From Acidobacteria bacterium AB60 (lineage in GTDB: Bacteria > Acidobacteriota > Terriglobia > Terriglobales > Acidobacteriaceae): 64,000 nucleotides of DNA. Location of the stretch: the NCBI GenBank assembly GCA_008682415.1, contig VANK01000016.1, positions 62,001 to 126,000 of the forward strand, given 5' to 3'. Below are positions 1 to 8,337 of this stretch, one piece after another. Position 1 is the first letter of the stretch, and each line of letters starts with the position of its first letter. The notes beneath the pieces are model-generated. The model saw only the letters and a list, made by a program, of their open reading frames with translations. It was not told the origin of the DNA and ran no database searches. Both the position numbers and the translations under genes were made by a program.

Positions 1-156
1 CATCTCGAGCACGGCGACGGCCATGAGGAAGCCGGCGCCCAGGGCGACGAAGTAGCGCAGGTAGCGCTCCACCCCGCGGGCCCGCACCAGCACCAGGCCG
101 CCGGCGATGTCGGCCAGGGCGGCGAGGAGCCCAAGCAGGATGGAGAGACGGATCAT
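1..156 (-). CDS. ZIP-family metal transporter, N-terminal part only
   Basis: The gene starts at an ATG (complement of 154-156) and runs off the left edge, leaving 52 codons. The visible residues form one hydrophobic helix followed by YLRYFVALGAGFLMAVAVLE. This resembles the first two helices of ZIP (ZupT-like) divalent-metal transporters, where a FVALGAGF(L/M)xAVAxLEM stretch is typical. Three bases separate it from the ychF stop, so it probably sits downstream of ychF in one transcript. Family assignment rests on this short segment; metal specificity cannot be judged. Confidence 0.6.
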   Translation of the reverse strand, partial: MIRLSILLGLLAALADIAGGLVLVRARGVERYLRYFVALGAGFLMAVAVLEM

Positions 157-159
157 CCG

Positions 160-1245
160 CTATCCGCTGTGGCGAATGTGCATCACGTCGCCGTCCTGGA
201 CGATGTACTCCTTGCCTTCGAGGCGCAGGGTGCCGCGGGAGCGGGCGTTGGCCTCGGAGCCGGCGTCGAGCAGCGCGTCCCAGCGAATGGTCTCGGCGCG
301 GATGAAGTGGTGTTCCAGATCGGAGTGAATGGCTCCGGCAGCGGCGGGAGCCTTGGAGCCGACGGGCACGGTCCAGGCGCGGCACTCGTCTTCGCCGGCG
401 GTGAAGAAGCTGATGAGGCCCAGCAGCTCGTAGGATTTCCGGATGAGCCGGACCAGACCGCTCTCGTGCAGGCCGTAGCTGGAGAGGAAGTCAGCGGCCT
501 CGGCGTCGTCCATCTCAGCCAGCTCCGCCTCCACCTTGCCGCAGATGGCGGTGGCGCCGGCGTTGGGGCGATGCGCGACCTCGTCGAGCTTGTACTTGGC
601 GACGGCGGCGTCGAGATCGGCGCCGAGCGAGGTGCTCTCGCCGATATTGAGGACGTAAAGGATCGGCTTCTGGGAGAGGAACATGAAGCCCTTGATGAGC
701 TTCTTCTCGTCGGCGGTCATGTCGAGCTCGCGGAGGGGCTGCTCTTTCTCGAGCGCCTCCTTGGAGCGGAGCAGCAGGGCCTGCTCGCGTTCCAGCTCGC
801 CGGTGCGCCCCTTCTTGAGGTCCTTCTCGACGCGCTCGAGGCGCTTCTCGATCTGGGTGAGGTCGCTGACCATCAGGTCGAACTCGACGTTCTTGATGTC
901 GCGGAGCGGATCGATGGGGCCGACGTGGGGGATGGACTCATCCTCGAAGGCGCGCAGCACGTGGATGAGCGCATCGACGTTGCGGAGACTGGTGAGGAAG
1001 GCGGTCTCCTTGAGGGCCTCCTGGCCGATGGCGGCCACGTCGACGTAATCGACGGTGGCGTAGGTGGTCTTTTTAGGGGAGTAGAGGGCGGAGAGCTTGT
1101 CGAGGCGATCGTCGGGAACGCGGGCCACGCCGATGTGGGCCTCGCGCGGATTGGAGTAGCCGCGATCTTCGAGCTTGGCCTTGGTCAGGATTTTGAACAG
1201 AGAGGTCTTGCCTACCTGGGGCAGGCCAATGATGCCAGTTTTCAT
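160..1245 (-). CDS. ychF: Redox-regulated ATPase YchF (Obg-family)
   Basis: A 361-residue cytosolic P-loop ATPase of the Obg group; the family is about 363 residues and binds ribosomes. The P-loop is GLPQVGKTS near residues 7-15, with Gln where Asn is usual. The G4 motif is NIGE (in YVLNIGES), the NxxE form that explains ATP rather than GTP preference in YchF. A coiled-coil arm (about residues 125-180) and a C-terminal TGS-like domain ending EGKEYIVQDGDVMHIR follow. An open frame continues upstream to 1536, but that part lies in repeats and is not homologous, so the ATG at 1245 is the start. Confidence 0.95.
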   Translation of the reverse strand: MKTGIIGLPQVGKTSLFKILTKAKLEDRGYSNPREAHIGVARVPDDRLDKLSALYSPKKTTYATVDYVDVAAIGQEALKETAFLTSLRNVDALIHVLRAFEDESIPHVGPIDPLRDIKNVEFDLMVSDLTQIEKRLERVEKDLKKGRTGELEREQALLLRSKEALEKEQPLRELDMTADEKKLIKGFMFLSQKPILYVLNIGESTSLGADLDAAVAKYKLDEVAHRPNAGATAICGKVEAELAEMDDAEAADFLSSYGLHESGLVRLIRKSYELLGLISFFTAGEDECRAWTVPVGSKAPAAAGAIHSDLEHHFIRAETIRWDALLDAGSEANARSRGTLRLEGKEYIVQDGDVMHIRHSG

Positions 1246-1339
1246 GCAGTTCGATGATAAATCAGGGGCAAGGGCCGAGGGACCAAGGGCAAAGAGGCGA
1301 GAGGCGATCGGCGTTAGAGGTACGGGCTGATTATGGGCG

Positions 1340-1925
1340 CGGCGAGGATGTCCATGGGCGAGTCGCTTGGAAAGCAAAGGCAAGAACAACTGCAGATTCC
1401 TCCGCTGCGCTACGGAATGACAGTCTTGTGGGAATGACAGCTCTTTGTGGGAATGACAGTCTTTGTGGGAATGAACCAGGTTACTTCTCCTAGGTTGGAG
1501 GTGCGGGCTGGTTATGTACGCGGCGAGGATGTCCATGGGCCAGTCGCTATCCCGGGCCGCAAAGCCGGGATGTGGGGCTGCATTTGTGCTCAGGTGAGGA
1601 AAGCAAAAGCAAGAACAACTGCAGATTCCTCCGCTGCGCTACGGAATGACAGTCTTGTGGGAGTGTCAGCTCTTTGTGGGAATGACAGTCTTGTGGGAAT
1701 GTCAGCTCTTTGTGGGAATGACAGTCTTGTGGGAGTGTCAGCTCTTTGTGGGAATGACAGTCTTGTGGGAGTGTCAGCTCTTTGTTGGAATGAACCAGGT
1801 CACTTCTCCGAGGTTGGAGGTGCGGACTGGTTATGTACGCGGCGAGGATGTCCATGGGCCAGTCGCTTGGAAAGCAAAAGCAAGAACAACTGCAGATTCC
1901 TCCGCTGCGCTACGGAATGACAGCT
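1340..1925 (-). repeat. Three copies of a dispersed repeat element with flanks
   Basis: A block beginning near GAGGATGTCCATGGGC and ending at TACGGAATGACAG occurs three times. The conserved cores are at 1381-1423, 1610-1652 and 1881-1923. Read on the minus strand the core is CTGTCATTCCGTAGCGCAGC, then GGAGGAATCTGCAG and TTGTTCTTGC. The same core, on the plus strand, is present at 20766-20810 and 20951-20995. The flanking GGATGTCCATGGGC portion is nearly identical between the copies, which suggests segmental duplication. Confidence 0.9.
1653..1798. repeat. 36-bp tandem repeat, four units
   Basis: Four consecutive 36-bp units start at 1653, 1689, 1725 and 1761, each beginning TCTTGTGGGA and containing GTCAGCTCTTTGTGGGAATG. 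Units differ at one or two positions, and the last diverges at its 3' end into GAACCAG. A shorter version of the same array (about 1.5 units) follows the first element copy at 1424-1479. The unit is built from the CTGTCATTCC head of the neighbouring dispersed element. Confidence 0.92.
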
Positions 1926-2102
1926 TATTGAGGAATTACTCGTGAGTCTTCCGCAACGCGCGCGAACGGGAAGAGACGACGGTCCGGCCGGGGTTTCGTC
2001 GCGGGAAAAGAGCTTCCACTCGCCCCTGGGACGCGGCTATTCGTCCCCTGAACAGGTCATTTGATCCCAGATGTGCCTTCTCAACAACTTCCCCAAAGTC
2101 AT

Positions 2103-2130
2103 TTGACAGATGGAACGACACTCGTGCAAT
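2103..2130 (+). promoter_or_regulatory. Candidate sigma70-type promoter
   Basis: TTGACA at 2103-2108, a 16-bp spacer and TGCAAT at 2125-2130. This lies 78 bp upstream of the ATG at 2209 and is the only good -35 in the leader. The -10 matches four of six consensus bases, so the call is tentative. Confidence 0.35.
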
Positions 2131-2208
2131 CTGCCTGCAATATCCGCGGGTTCCCCGTTCGCCGTCCGCGGATGAGAAACATACTTATTTCCAGTTCAGG
2201 AGAACAGA

Positions 2209-3144
2209 ATGAAGGTATCGCTCCTCCCCCTCCTGTTGTGTGCAGCGACAGGACTCGCGGTTGCACAGAACGCGGACGTGATGCCGGCGCAGCATGGGCC
2301 GGAAAACCTGAATGTTCAGAACGAACCGCCGATGCTCGGGATTCACTGGGCTCACGATTTCCAGCCGGGAGCGCGCGCGCAGCAGGACGCCAAGGCGGCG
2401 TTTGCGCGGCGCGGCGCGAACATGACCTACCACGGCGGCAAGATCATGCCCACGGCGACGACCCAGGCGATCTTCTGGGGCACGAGCTGGGGCAGCTACA
2501 GCGGCGACAAGATCACCGGGATTGATCAGTGGTATGAAGGGTTCAACGGATCGAACTACGCCAAGACCTCCGACGAGTACACGGGAACGAATGGGCAGGT
2601 AACGGCCACCACCACGCACCTGGGGCACATCATCGACACCTCGCCTTCGACGGGCGGGGGCAGCACCAGCACGATCTTGAACGAAGTGTGCAAGCTGGTG
2701 AGCCCGGACGCGAGCGGGAACGGCTACTACGCGGTGTATACCGATACGCCCCGAGGGAACGCGAACTACTGCGCGTGGCACTCGTATGGCACGTGCGGCG
2801 GCAAGCCGGTGCAGTTCGCGTACTTCTTCAAGCTCGATGGGGATGCCGGCTGCGATCCGCAGGACACGTCGGGGCTGCACTCGCAGGGGCTGGCGGCGAT
2901 TGCCAACGTGAGCGGGCACGAGCTGTCGGAGGCGCGGAGCGATCCTGCAACGCCGGGCGCGTGGTACGACTCGTCGGGCGCGGAGAATGGCGACAAGTGC
3001 GCGTGGACCTTCGGGGCGCCGCTGGTGACGTTCTCGAATCAGACGCAGTGGAAGATCCAGGGCGAGTGGTCGAACGCGGCATATACGGCGGGGACTGGCT
3101 ACCCGAACAGCTCGGGGCAGAAGGGCTGCCTGTCGGGCAAGTAG
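2209..3144 (+). CDS. Secreted EXORDIUM/Phi-1-like protein with HELSE motif
   Basis: A 311-residue exported protein with a clear signal peptide (MKVSLLPLLLCAATGLAVAQ). The body has the pattern of the phosphate-induced/EXORDIUM family known from plants and some bacteria: MTYHGGKIMP at the start of the domain, IFWGTSWGSY, and near the C-terminus NVSGHELSEARSDP followed by AWYD and NGDKCAW. The HExxE segment resembles a metal-binding site, but no protease activity is proven for the family. Six cysteines suggest disulphides. AGGAG lies 7 bases before the ATG. It is followed by its own terminator, so it is monocistronic. Function unknown. Confidence 0.65.
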   Translation: MKVSLLPLLLCAATGLAVAQNADVMPAQHGPENLNVQNEPPMLGIHWAHDFQPGARAQQDAKAAFARRGANMTYHGGKIMPTATTQAIFWGTSWGSYSGDKITGIDQWYEGFNGSNYAKTSDEYTGTNGQVTATTTHLGHIIDTSPSTGGGSTSTILNEVCKLVSPDASGNGYYAVYTDTPRGNANYCAWHSYGTCGGKPVQFAYFFKLDGDAGCDPQDTSGLHSQGLAAIANVSGHELSEARSDPATPGAWYDSSGAENGDKCAWTFGAPLVTFSNQTQWKIQGEWSNAAYTAGTGYPNSSGQKGCLSGK

Positions 3145-3162
3145 AAGCTGGCTATGTGGGGA

Positions 3163-3189
3163 AGAGGCCGCCTGCGGGCGGCCTCTTTT
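3163..3189 (+). terminator. Rho-independent terminator
   Basis: A perfect 10-bp GC-rich stem (AGAGGCCGCC / GGCGGCCTCT) with a 4-base TGCG loop, followed by TTTT, 18 bp after the stop of the EXORDIUM-like gene. Confidence 0.92.
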
Positions 3190-3266
3190 CGTCAGAAGGC
3201 GGATATTCCCTGCAAGCAGTGATCCGCAGCACAGATTTCAAGGAGAATCCGCGACCAAACTCCAGC

Positions 3267-4061
3267 ATGACGCTTGCCGCGGAAGTTCTCTCCGATGTCG
3301 TTGAAGCCGATGGGTATCTGCACAAACTATTGGCCGCGGAGGCTGTAGACACGAGCGCGGCCGCGCCGGTGATGGGGGTGCGGGCGCGGCTGCTGCCGCT
3401 GTTGCGCAATTGCCTGGCGGACCGGCTGCTGGCGGTGGAGCCGACGGGCGCGTTTGTGAAAGGGACGGCGATCCGGAGCTGCGCGCACCTGGATCTGCTG
3501 CTCTCGATTGCGCCAGGGGTGGGGCAGTCGCTGCGGGAGCTGCACGATCTGCTCTTCTCGTTGCTGTATGCCTCGGGCTATTCGCCGTGGCGGCATGGGG
3601 CGGGCATCAACGTGCGGGTGCAGGGGTACTCGGTGGACGTGCTGCCGGGCTATCGGGAGAGGCTGGACAGCGAGGAGCATCAGCTCTACCTGCCGGGGCG
3701 AGACGTGGTGGTAAGGACGAACCCGGCGCGGCACAGCGCCCACGTGCGGTCGGCGAACCGGCTGGATGAGACGCGCATTCTGAAGCTGTGGAGCAAGCAG
3801 CATCGGCTGGATCTTCCCTCGTTGTACCTGGAGCTGGTGATTATCCGGGCGCTAGCGGCGCGGTCGTCGCCGTATGTTTCGGCGAACGTGTCGACGGTGC
3901 TGGAGTATCTGCGCGACGCGTTTGCGCATGCGCAGTTCGTGGATCCAGCGAATGAGGGGAACGTGGTGTCGGATCTGCTGACTCCGGAGCAGAAGCGGGT
4001 GGTGGCGGCGACGGCGCGAGTGGCGCTGGCCGCGCCGCGCTGGCGGGCGATTGTGCGGTAG
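3267..4061 (+). CDS. Nucleotidyltransferase-fold protein with degenerate active site
   Basis: A cytosolic 264-residue protein of the polymerase-beta/OAS-like nucleotidyltransferase superfamily. The motif region at residues 59-82 reads PTGAFVKGTAIR then AHLDLLLSI, matching the family pattern GS(F/Y)xKGTAI...DxDL. The usual Ser after Gly is Ala62 and the first metal-binding acidic residue is His74; Asp76 and the third acidic residue Asp124 (in YSVDVLP) remain. The C-terminal half is helical, as in OAS/CCA-type proteins. The ATG at 3267 is chosen because the upstream in-frame sequence overlaps the previous gene; the AAGGAG at 3239 is rather far away. No CBASS or MNT/HEPN partner is adjacent. Function unknown. 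Confidence 0.6.
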   Translation: MTLAAEVLSDVVEADGYLHKLLAAEAVDTSAAAPVMGVRARLLPLLRNCLADRLLAVEPTGAFVKGTAIRSCAHLDLLLSIAPGVGQSLRELHDLLFSLLYASGYSPWRHGAGINVRVQGYSVDVLPGYRERLDSEEHQLYLPGRDVVVRTNPARHSAHVRSANRLDETRILKLWSKQHRLDLPSLYLELVIIRALAARSSPYVSANVSTVLEYLRDAFAHAQFVDPANEGNVVSDLLTPEQKRVVAATARVALAAPRWRAIVR

Positions 4062-4119
4062 CGGGTGACGGATGCGCGCCCGGTTCCCCGCCCTATGATG
4101 GGCAGAGGGAGAGGCGACG

Positions 4120-5178
4120 ATGATCCGGGTTGGCCTGGTGGGATTCGGGATGGCGGGGCGGGTGTTCCATGCGCCGCTGATTTCTTCCGTAGAGGGGCTG
4201 GCGCTTTCGGCGGTGGTGGAGCGGCATACGGACCACGCGAAGGAGCGGTATCCCTGGATCACGACACACCGTTCGCTGGAGTCGATGCTGGCGGACCGGA
4301 CGCTGGGGCTGATTGTGGTGGCCACGCCCAGCGGGACGCACTTCGAGGTGGCGCAGCGGGTGCTGGAGGCGGGCTTCCCGGCGGTAGTGGACAAGCCGCT
4401 GGCGACGAGCGCGCACGAGATCGCGGCGCTGGCGGGGCTGGCGAAGAAGCGCGGGGTTGCGCTGATTCCGTTTCATAACCGGCGGTTCGATGGCGATTTT
4501 TTGACGGTGGAGAAGCTTCTGCTGGATGGGCGGCTGGGGCGGGTGGTGGCGCTGGAGTCGCGGATGGACCGGTGGAATCCGGGGGCGACGCGGCGGGCGT
4601 GGAAGGATGCTCCGGAGGAGGGCGGCGGGGTGCTGCTGGACCTGGGGACACACCTGGTGGACCAGGCGCTGGCGCTGTTTGGGAATCCGATGGCGGTGAG
4701 CGCGGAGGTGCTGCGGGAGCGGGATGGGGAGGGCGCGAACGATGCGTTCACGGTGCGGCTGCGGTACCTGGGTTTGCGGGTGACGGTGGAGGCGAATGCG
4801 CTGTCGTCGCCGGCGGGAGCGCGGTTTGTGGTGCGGGGCACGCGGGGGAACTTCCGGAAAAAGGGCGTGGATCCGCAGGAGGCGGCGCTGAACAGGATCA
4901 CGCAGATTCGCGGCGAGGGCTGGGGGGAAGAGGCGGCGAGCGAGTGGGGGATGCTCCACGTGGATGTGGAGGGCGGGATGGTGACGCGGCCGTTCGCGAC
5001 ATTGGCCGGGGATTATCGGCGATTTTATGCCGGGGTGCGCGATGCGCTGGAGGGACGAGCCAAGCCTCCGGTGACAGCGGCGGATGCGTGGCGCGTGGCG
5101 CGCGTGCTGGAGTGGGCGATGCAGAGCGCGGAGAAGCACTGCGAGGTGGAGTGCAACTGGAAGGGCGAGCCGGCTTAG
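4120..5178 (+). CDS. Gfo/Idh/MocA-family NAD(P)-dependent oxidoreductase
   Basis: A 352-residue cytosolic dehydrogenase. The N-terminal Rossmann fold begins IRVGLVGFGMAGRVFHAPL, followed by VVATPSGTHFE and the catalytic-lysine motif as VVDKPLA (DKP instead of the usual EKP). The next block, IPFHNRRFDGDFLTVEKLL, is typical of the YdgJ/IolW (scyllo-inositol dehydrogenase-like) branch. The GGGVLLDLGTHLVDQAL segment contributes the substrate-side His. Substrate is probably a cyclitol or sugar, but no pathway genes are adjacent. The N-terminus sits at the first ATG after the preceding stop. Confidence 0.85.
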   Translation: MIRVGLVGFGMAGRVFHAPLISSVEGLALSAVVERHTDHAKERYPWITTHRSLESMLADRTLGLIVVATPSGTHFEVAQRVLEAGFPAVVDKPLATSAHEIAALAGLAKKRGVALIPFHNRRFDGDFLTVEKLLLDGRLGRVVALESRMDRWNPGATRRAWKDAPEEGGGVLLDLGTHLVDQALALFGNPMAVSAEVLRERDGEGANDAFTVRLRYLGLRVTVEANALSSPAGARFVVRGTRGNFRKKGVDPQEAALNRITQIRGEGWGEEAASEWGMLHVDVEGGMVTRPFATLAGDYRRFYAGVRDALEGRAKPPVTAADAWRVARVLEWAMQSAEKHCEVECNWKGEPA

Positions 5179-5187
5179 GGCCGGCCC

Positions 5188-8115
5188 TCAATTGACCGTG
5201 AGCGTAATGGTGGTGGTGGGAGCCGGGTTGAAGGCAGGGGTTCCGGTGCCGGTGACGGTGTAGGTGTAGCTGCCGGCGGTGGTTCCGGGATTGCTGTTCG
5301 ATCCTCCGGTGCCGTTGGTGGTGTGGGTGCTGCCGCACGCGGAGATGCCGAGGAAGGCGACGGCGAGGATGAGGCCGCCCAGGAGCGACTGCCAGCGGCG
5401 ACGGCGTGCGGGAATTCCGAAGAAGACAAGTGCGGCGAAGACGGCACCCGCGCTCGGCCAGGCGCTGAAACGAGGCGGCGTCATGGCGGCGATGGGAGCG
5501 GTGGTGTTGAACGTGATGGTGGCGGTGCCGCTTTTGGACGTCGTGGTGAGGGTCACGGGAGAGCCGGTGGTGATGGTGCAGGCGGGGACGTCGATGGCAT
5601 TGGCAGGAGTGCTGGTCGCCGTGCAGGACAAGGCGACCGAGCCGGTGTAGCCGTTGCCGCTGGTAACGGTGACGGTGGACGTTGCCTGGTTGCCCGGCGT
5701 GACCGCGGCGGGGGCTGTGGCGGTGAGCGAGTAGCTGATGGGGGAGACGGTGATTTGGACGCTGTTCGAGGTGGTGGCGTAGTTCACGTCGCCGCTGTAG
5801 GTCGCGGTGAGGCTGTCGGTGCCGGTCTGGAGGGTGCCGGCGGCGATTTGGAACGAGGCTGCGCCGGAGGCGAGCGGGGCGGTTGCGCTGTAATTGCCGC
5901 CGTCGCTGAGGGTGACGGTGCCGGTGGGCGTGCCCGCGCTGCCCGATCCGGCGACCGTGACGTTGACCGTGAGCCCCTGGATCGAGGTGATGGACGTGGC
6001 CGAGGGGGTAAGGGTGACGGTGGCGGCGGCGCTGCCGTTCACGGCGCCCCAGTTGGCGACGAGCTGCGTGACATCGACGCTGCCCATGCCGCTGGCGAGA
6101 TCATAGCCGGCCGTGGCGTCGTAGCCGGTAAGGAAGGTGTAGCCCGCGCCGTTTTTCTGGCAATTGGGTGTTCCGGCATTGCAGACGACCGCGTTGTTGC
6201 CGGCGGTGATGTCGTGGAAGATGACGCCTGCCCTGGAACTGTTGAAGAGGTTGTAGAGCTCGAGAGCGGCAAGGCCGAGCCGTGCTCCCGTTTTTTGTTC
6301 TACCAGCGCGAGCATGCCAGCGAAGGCAGGCGTAGACGTGGAGGTACCGCCAAAACCGATGAAGGCGAACTGTGGGTTCGCTGGGTCGCAGTTGTCGGTT
6401 GGAGTGGGTGTGCTGGAGACGGGGTCGTCGGTGCACACGAGCCACGACGCGGCGTCAACACCATTGCCGGAGAAGAGGGACACGTCGGGGATGTCGCGCG
6501 CGCCATCGCCGGGGACGCCGGCGCCGCGCTGCCAGGCGGGCTTGGGATATCCCGCCGTGCACGTCGCAGCGGTGACCGTGGAACAGGCGCTGACCCCGCC
6601 GCCTCCGGCGAGGATGTTGTAAGCACTCGCCGGAGGCGGGCCCTGCGCGGGGACATCATTGCTCACGGTGGTGTGGCTGATGGAGGAGTTGTTCCACACA
6701 TTCTCGGGAATGTAGCTCTTCGCGGAGAGGTAGGGCGTGGAGGCGGCAGTTGAATTGGTGGTGCTCACGTAGGTTGTGAAACCGCCGATCAGGCTGGCAA
6801 AGTCGGTTCCGCCCACGGCGAGGTTGTAGGGCGTGGAGGCGAAGCCGCTCACCTGCAGGCCCTTGGCCGCGGCGGTCTCTGTGGTGTTGTCATCGCAGGC
6901 GGCAGAGCCATTGTCGCCGGTGGCAACCACCACCGCCATACCTTGCGACGAAGCCTGCTGCCAGAGACCGTTCAGCAACTGGTTGCCGGAGGTGCCGAGG
7001 TTCTGCTCGCACTCTCCGAAGCTGACGCTGAGGATATCGACCGCGTTCGCGCTGACCGCCGTCTGGATGGCGGTCTGCAGGGTGTTCGACGTATAGAGGG
7101 TGATACTGGCTCCCGGAGCGAGGCCTCCGGCGATCTCCACATCGAGATAGGCTTCGTCGGTGTCGGCGCCCGCAACGGCCACCGGGGAAATGTTGTTGAT
7201 GGTGGGAGCGGTAGTGTCATTGAGGAATCTGCTGCGATAGTTGACCACCGTTGCGGGGTTGATGAGCGCATCCCCCACGATCCCGATGCTGACGGTCGAG
7301 CCAGTGTAGCTGGTGGCGCCGGAAGCAAAGCCCGCGTTGAAGCTGTTGGGGGTGTCGTAGATGGTCGCCGCATCGGAAGGAACCAGGTAGAGAGCGTAGC
7401 TGCCCGGCATGCCGGTTGTGAGCGCCGGCCGGGCTAGCGAAGGAGGCGCAGCCTGGGGCAAAAGCCGGTGCGAGGCTGGATCGAACTGACCGGGGGCCGA
7501 GGGCACACTCGCGGGCCGTGGGCGAATGGTATTGAGCTGGGCGACGCCGCTGACGACTGGTGCCAGAGCGGCGGGAATGCTCGGATCAGTGGTGTTCGCA
7601 AGGAACTGCTCGCCGTTGGCCTGGAAGGCGTGCATGGAGACGTGGAAGGCCTCCTCGACCTGCGCCACCGATCCGGAGAAGGCGATGTTCGTGCGCCCGG
7701 GGGGAATGTCGTCGATGTGGAAGCCATGCGACTGCAGCCATGCGGAGATGGCGTCGATGTCAGAGTCGGAAGGGCCGTAGAGTCTGCCGAAATCGTCGGG
7801 CGTAAGCCAGTGGTGAAAATTAGGCGAGGAGGGATCCAGCTGCTGGGCCATGAAGGCATCGAGGGCCGCCTGCTGCTGAGGCGAGCGCACGAGGACGATG
7901 CGAAGCGAGGTGAGCTCGGTGGAGGGGGGAGCCTCTCCCTGGTCAAAGTCAGGACGGGCGAGCGAGGGGACGTTACCGCGCAATACGGTGCGGGAGGACT
8001 CGTCTACGGGAGCAACGATGCGCCGGTCCGGCAGTTGCCCGGAGGCCGACACCGCGACGACTGAAAGGAATAAGGAGACCAAGGCAAGGCGGGAAGCCAA
8101 ACGGAGGGGGAACAT
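5188..8115 (-). CDS. Secreted S53 (sedolisin/kumamolisin-like) peptidase with Ig-like tail
   Basis: A 975-residue exported acid serine peptidase. Order: signal peptide (1-26), pro-kumamolisin activation domain (about 60-200), S53 catalytic domain (about 240-690), Ig-like repeats (about 695-870) and an unusual C-terminal module. The catalytic residues are visible: Glu321 and Asp325 in DEAYLD, oxyanion Asp401 in ATGDNG, and Ser592 in GGTSTSTPAFAG. The calcium site is present as FHDITAGNN and YDLASGMGSVD. The tail has hydrophobic stretch, RRRRW, second hydrophobic stretch ending ISAC, then a Gly/Thr-rich segment. The start at 8115 gives a clean signal peptide; an in-frame ATG at 8208 does not. 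It probably digests extracellular protein at low pH. Confidence 0.92.
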   Translation of the reverse strand: MFPLRLASRLALVSLFLSVVAVSASGQLPDRRIVAPVDESSRTVLRGNVPSLARPDFDQGEAPPSTELTSLRIVLVRSPQQQAALDAFMAQQLDPSSPNFHHWLTPDDFGRLYGPSDSDIDAISAWLQSHGFHIDDIPPGRTNIAFSGSVAQVEEAFHVSMHAFQANGEQFLANTTDPSIPAALAPVVSGVAQLNTIRPRPASVPSAPGQFDPASHRLLPQAAPPSLARPALTTGMPGSYALYLVPSDAATIYDTPNSFNAGFASGATSYTGSTVSIGIVGDALINPATVVNYRSRFLNDTTAPTINNISPVAVAGADTDEAYLDVEIAGGLAPGASITLYTSNTLQTAIQTAVSANAVDILSVSFGECEQNLGTSGNQLLNGLWQQASSQGMAVVVATGDNGSAACDDNTTETAAAKGLQVSGFASTPYNLAVGGTDFASLIGGFTTYVSTTNSTAASTPYLSAKSYIPENVWNNSSISHTTVSNDVPAQGPPPASAYNILAGGGGVSACSTVTAATCTAGYPKPAWQRGAGVPGDGARDIPDVSLFSGNGVDAASWLVCTDDPVSSTPTPTDNCDPANPQFAFIGFGGTSTSTPAFAGMLALVEQKTGARLGLAALELYNLFNSSRAGVIFHDITAGNNAVVCNAGTPNCQKNGAGYTFLTGYDATAGYDLASGMGSVDVTQLVANWGAVNGSAAATVTLTPSATSITSIQGLTVNVTVAGSGSAGTPTGTVTLSDGGNYSATAPLASGAASFQIAAGTLQTGTDSLTATYSGDVNYATTSNSVQITVSPISYSLTATAPAAVTPGNQATSTVTVTSGNGYTGSVALSCTATSTPANAIDVPACTITTGSPVTLTTTSKSGTATITFNTTAPIAAMTPPRFSAWPSAGAVFAALVFFGIPARRRRWQSLLGGLILAVAFLGISACGSTHTTNGTGGSNSNPGTTAGSYTYTVTGTGTPAFNPAPTTTITLTVN

Positions 8116-8337
8116 GGTTCGTTTTCTGACCTTTCCTGGGGAAAACGCGCAGGGTAATGGTAACTGACGGCTTGTGTGTCCTCTCTGATTACAAAAGCAG
8201 ACAAGCACACTTCAAATCCCGCTTCTTGCACAGGATTGGATGACAGAAGCCTGCAAATCGAAGTCTGCCGGGAAAGTCATTGGGGAGTGGCCGTTTCAAA
8301 GGATGAATCATTTGCCAGCGAAGGCCGGTCTGCGAGA

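Larger units (their letters stand above)
1246..2208. other. 963-bp gene-free region dominated by repeats
   Basis: No credible gene lies between ychF and the secreted protein at 2209. Positions 1340-1925 hold three copies of a dispersed element plus tandem arrays (listed separately). Positions 1926-2208 are unique sequence and act as the leader of the gene at 2209. Open frames here, such as one on the minus strand that reads the 36-bp units as a 12-residue repeat, carry no signal peptide, domain or good ribosome site. Confidence 0.75.

Noticed and set aside
1653..1798. CRISPR array
   Set aside because: The 36-bp units are directly adjacent without spacers, and no cas genes are present.
1547..1855. 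102-residue minus-strand frame with 12-residue repeats (HSHKELTLPQDC)
   Set aside because: It is the translation of the 36-bp tandem array, with period divisible by three; no signal, domain or ribosome site.
3267..5178. CBASS-like defence operon around the nucleotidyltransferase
   Set aside because: No effector, E1/E2, JAB or HORMA gene is adjacent; the next gene is a metabolic oxidoreductase.
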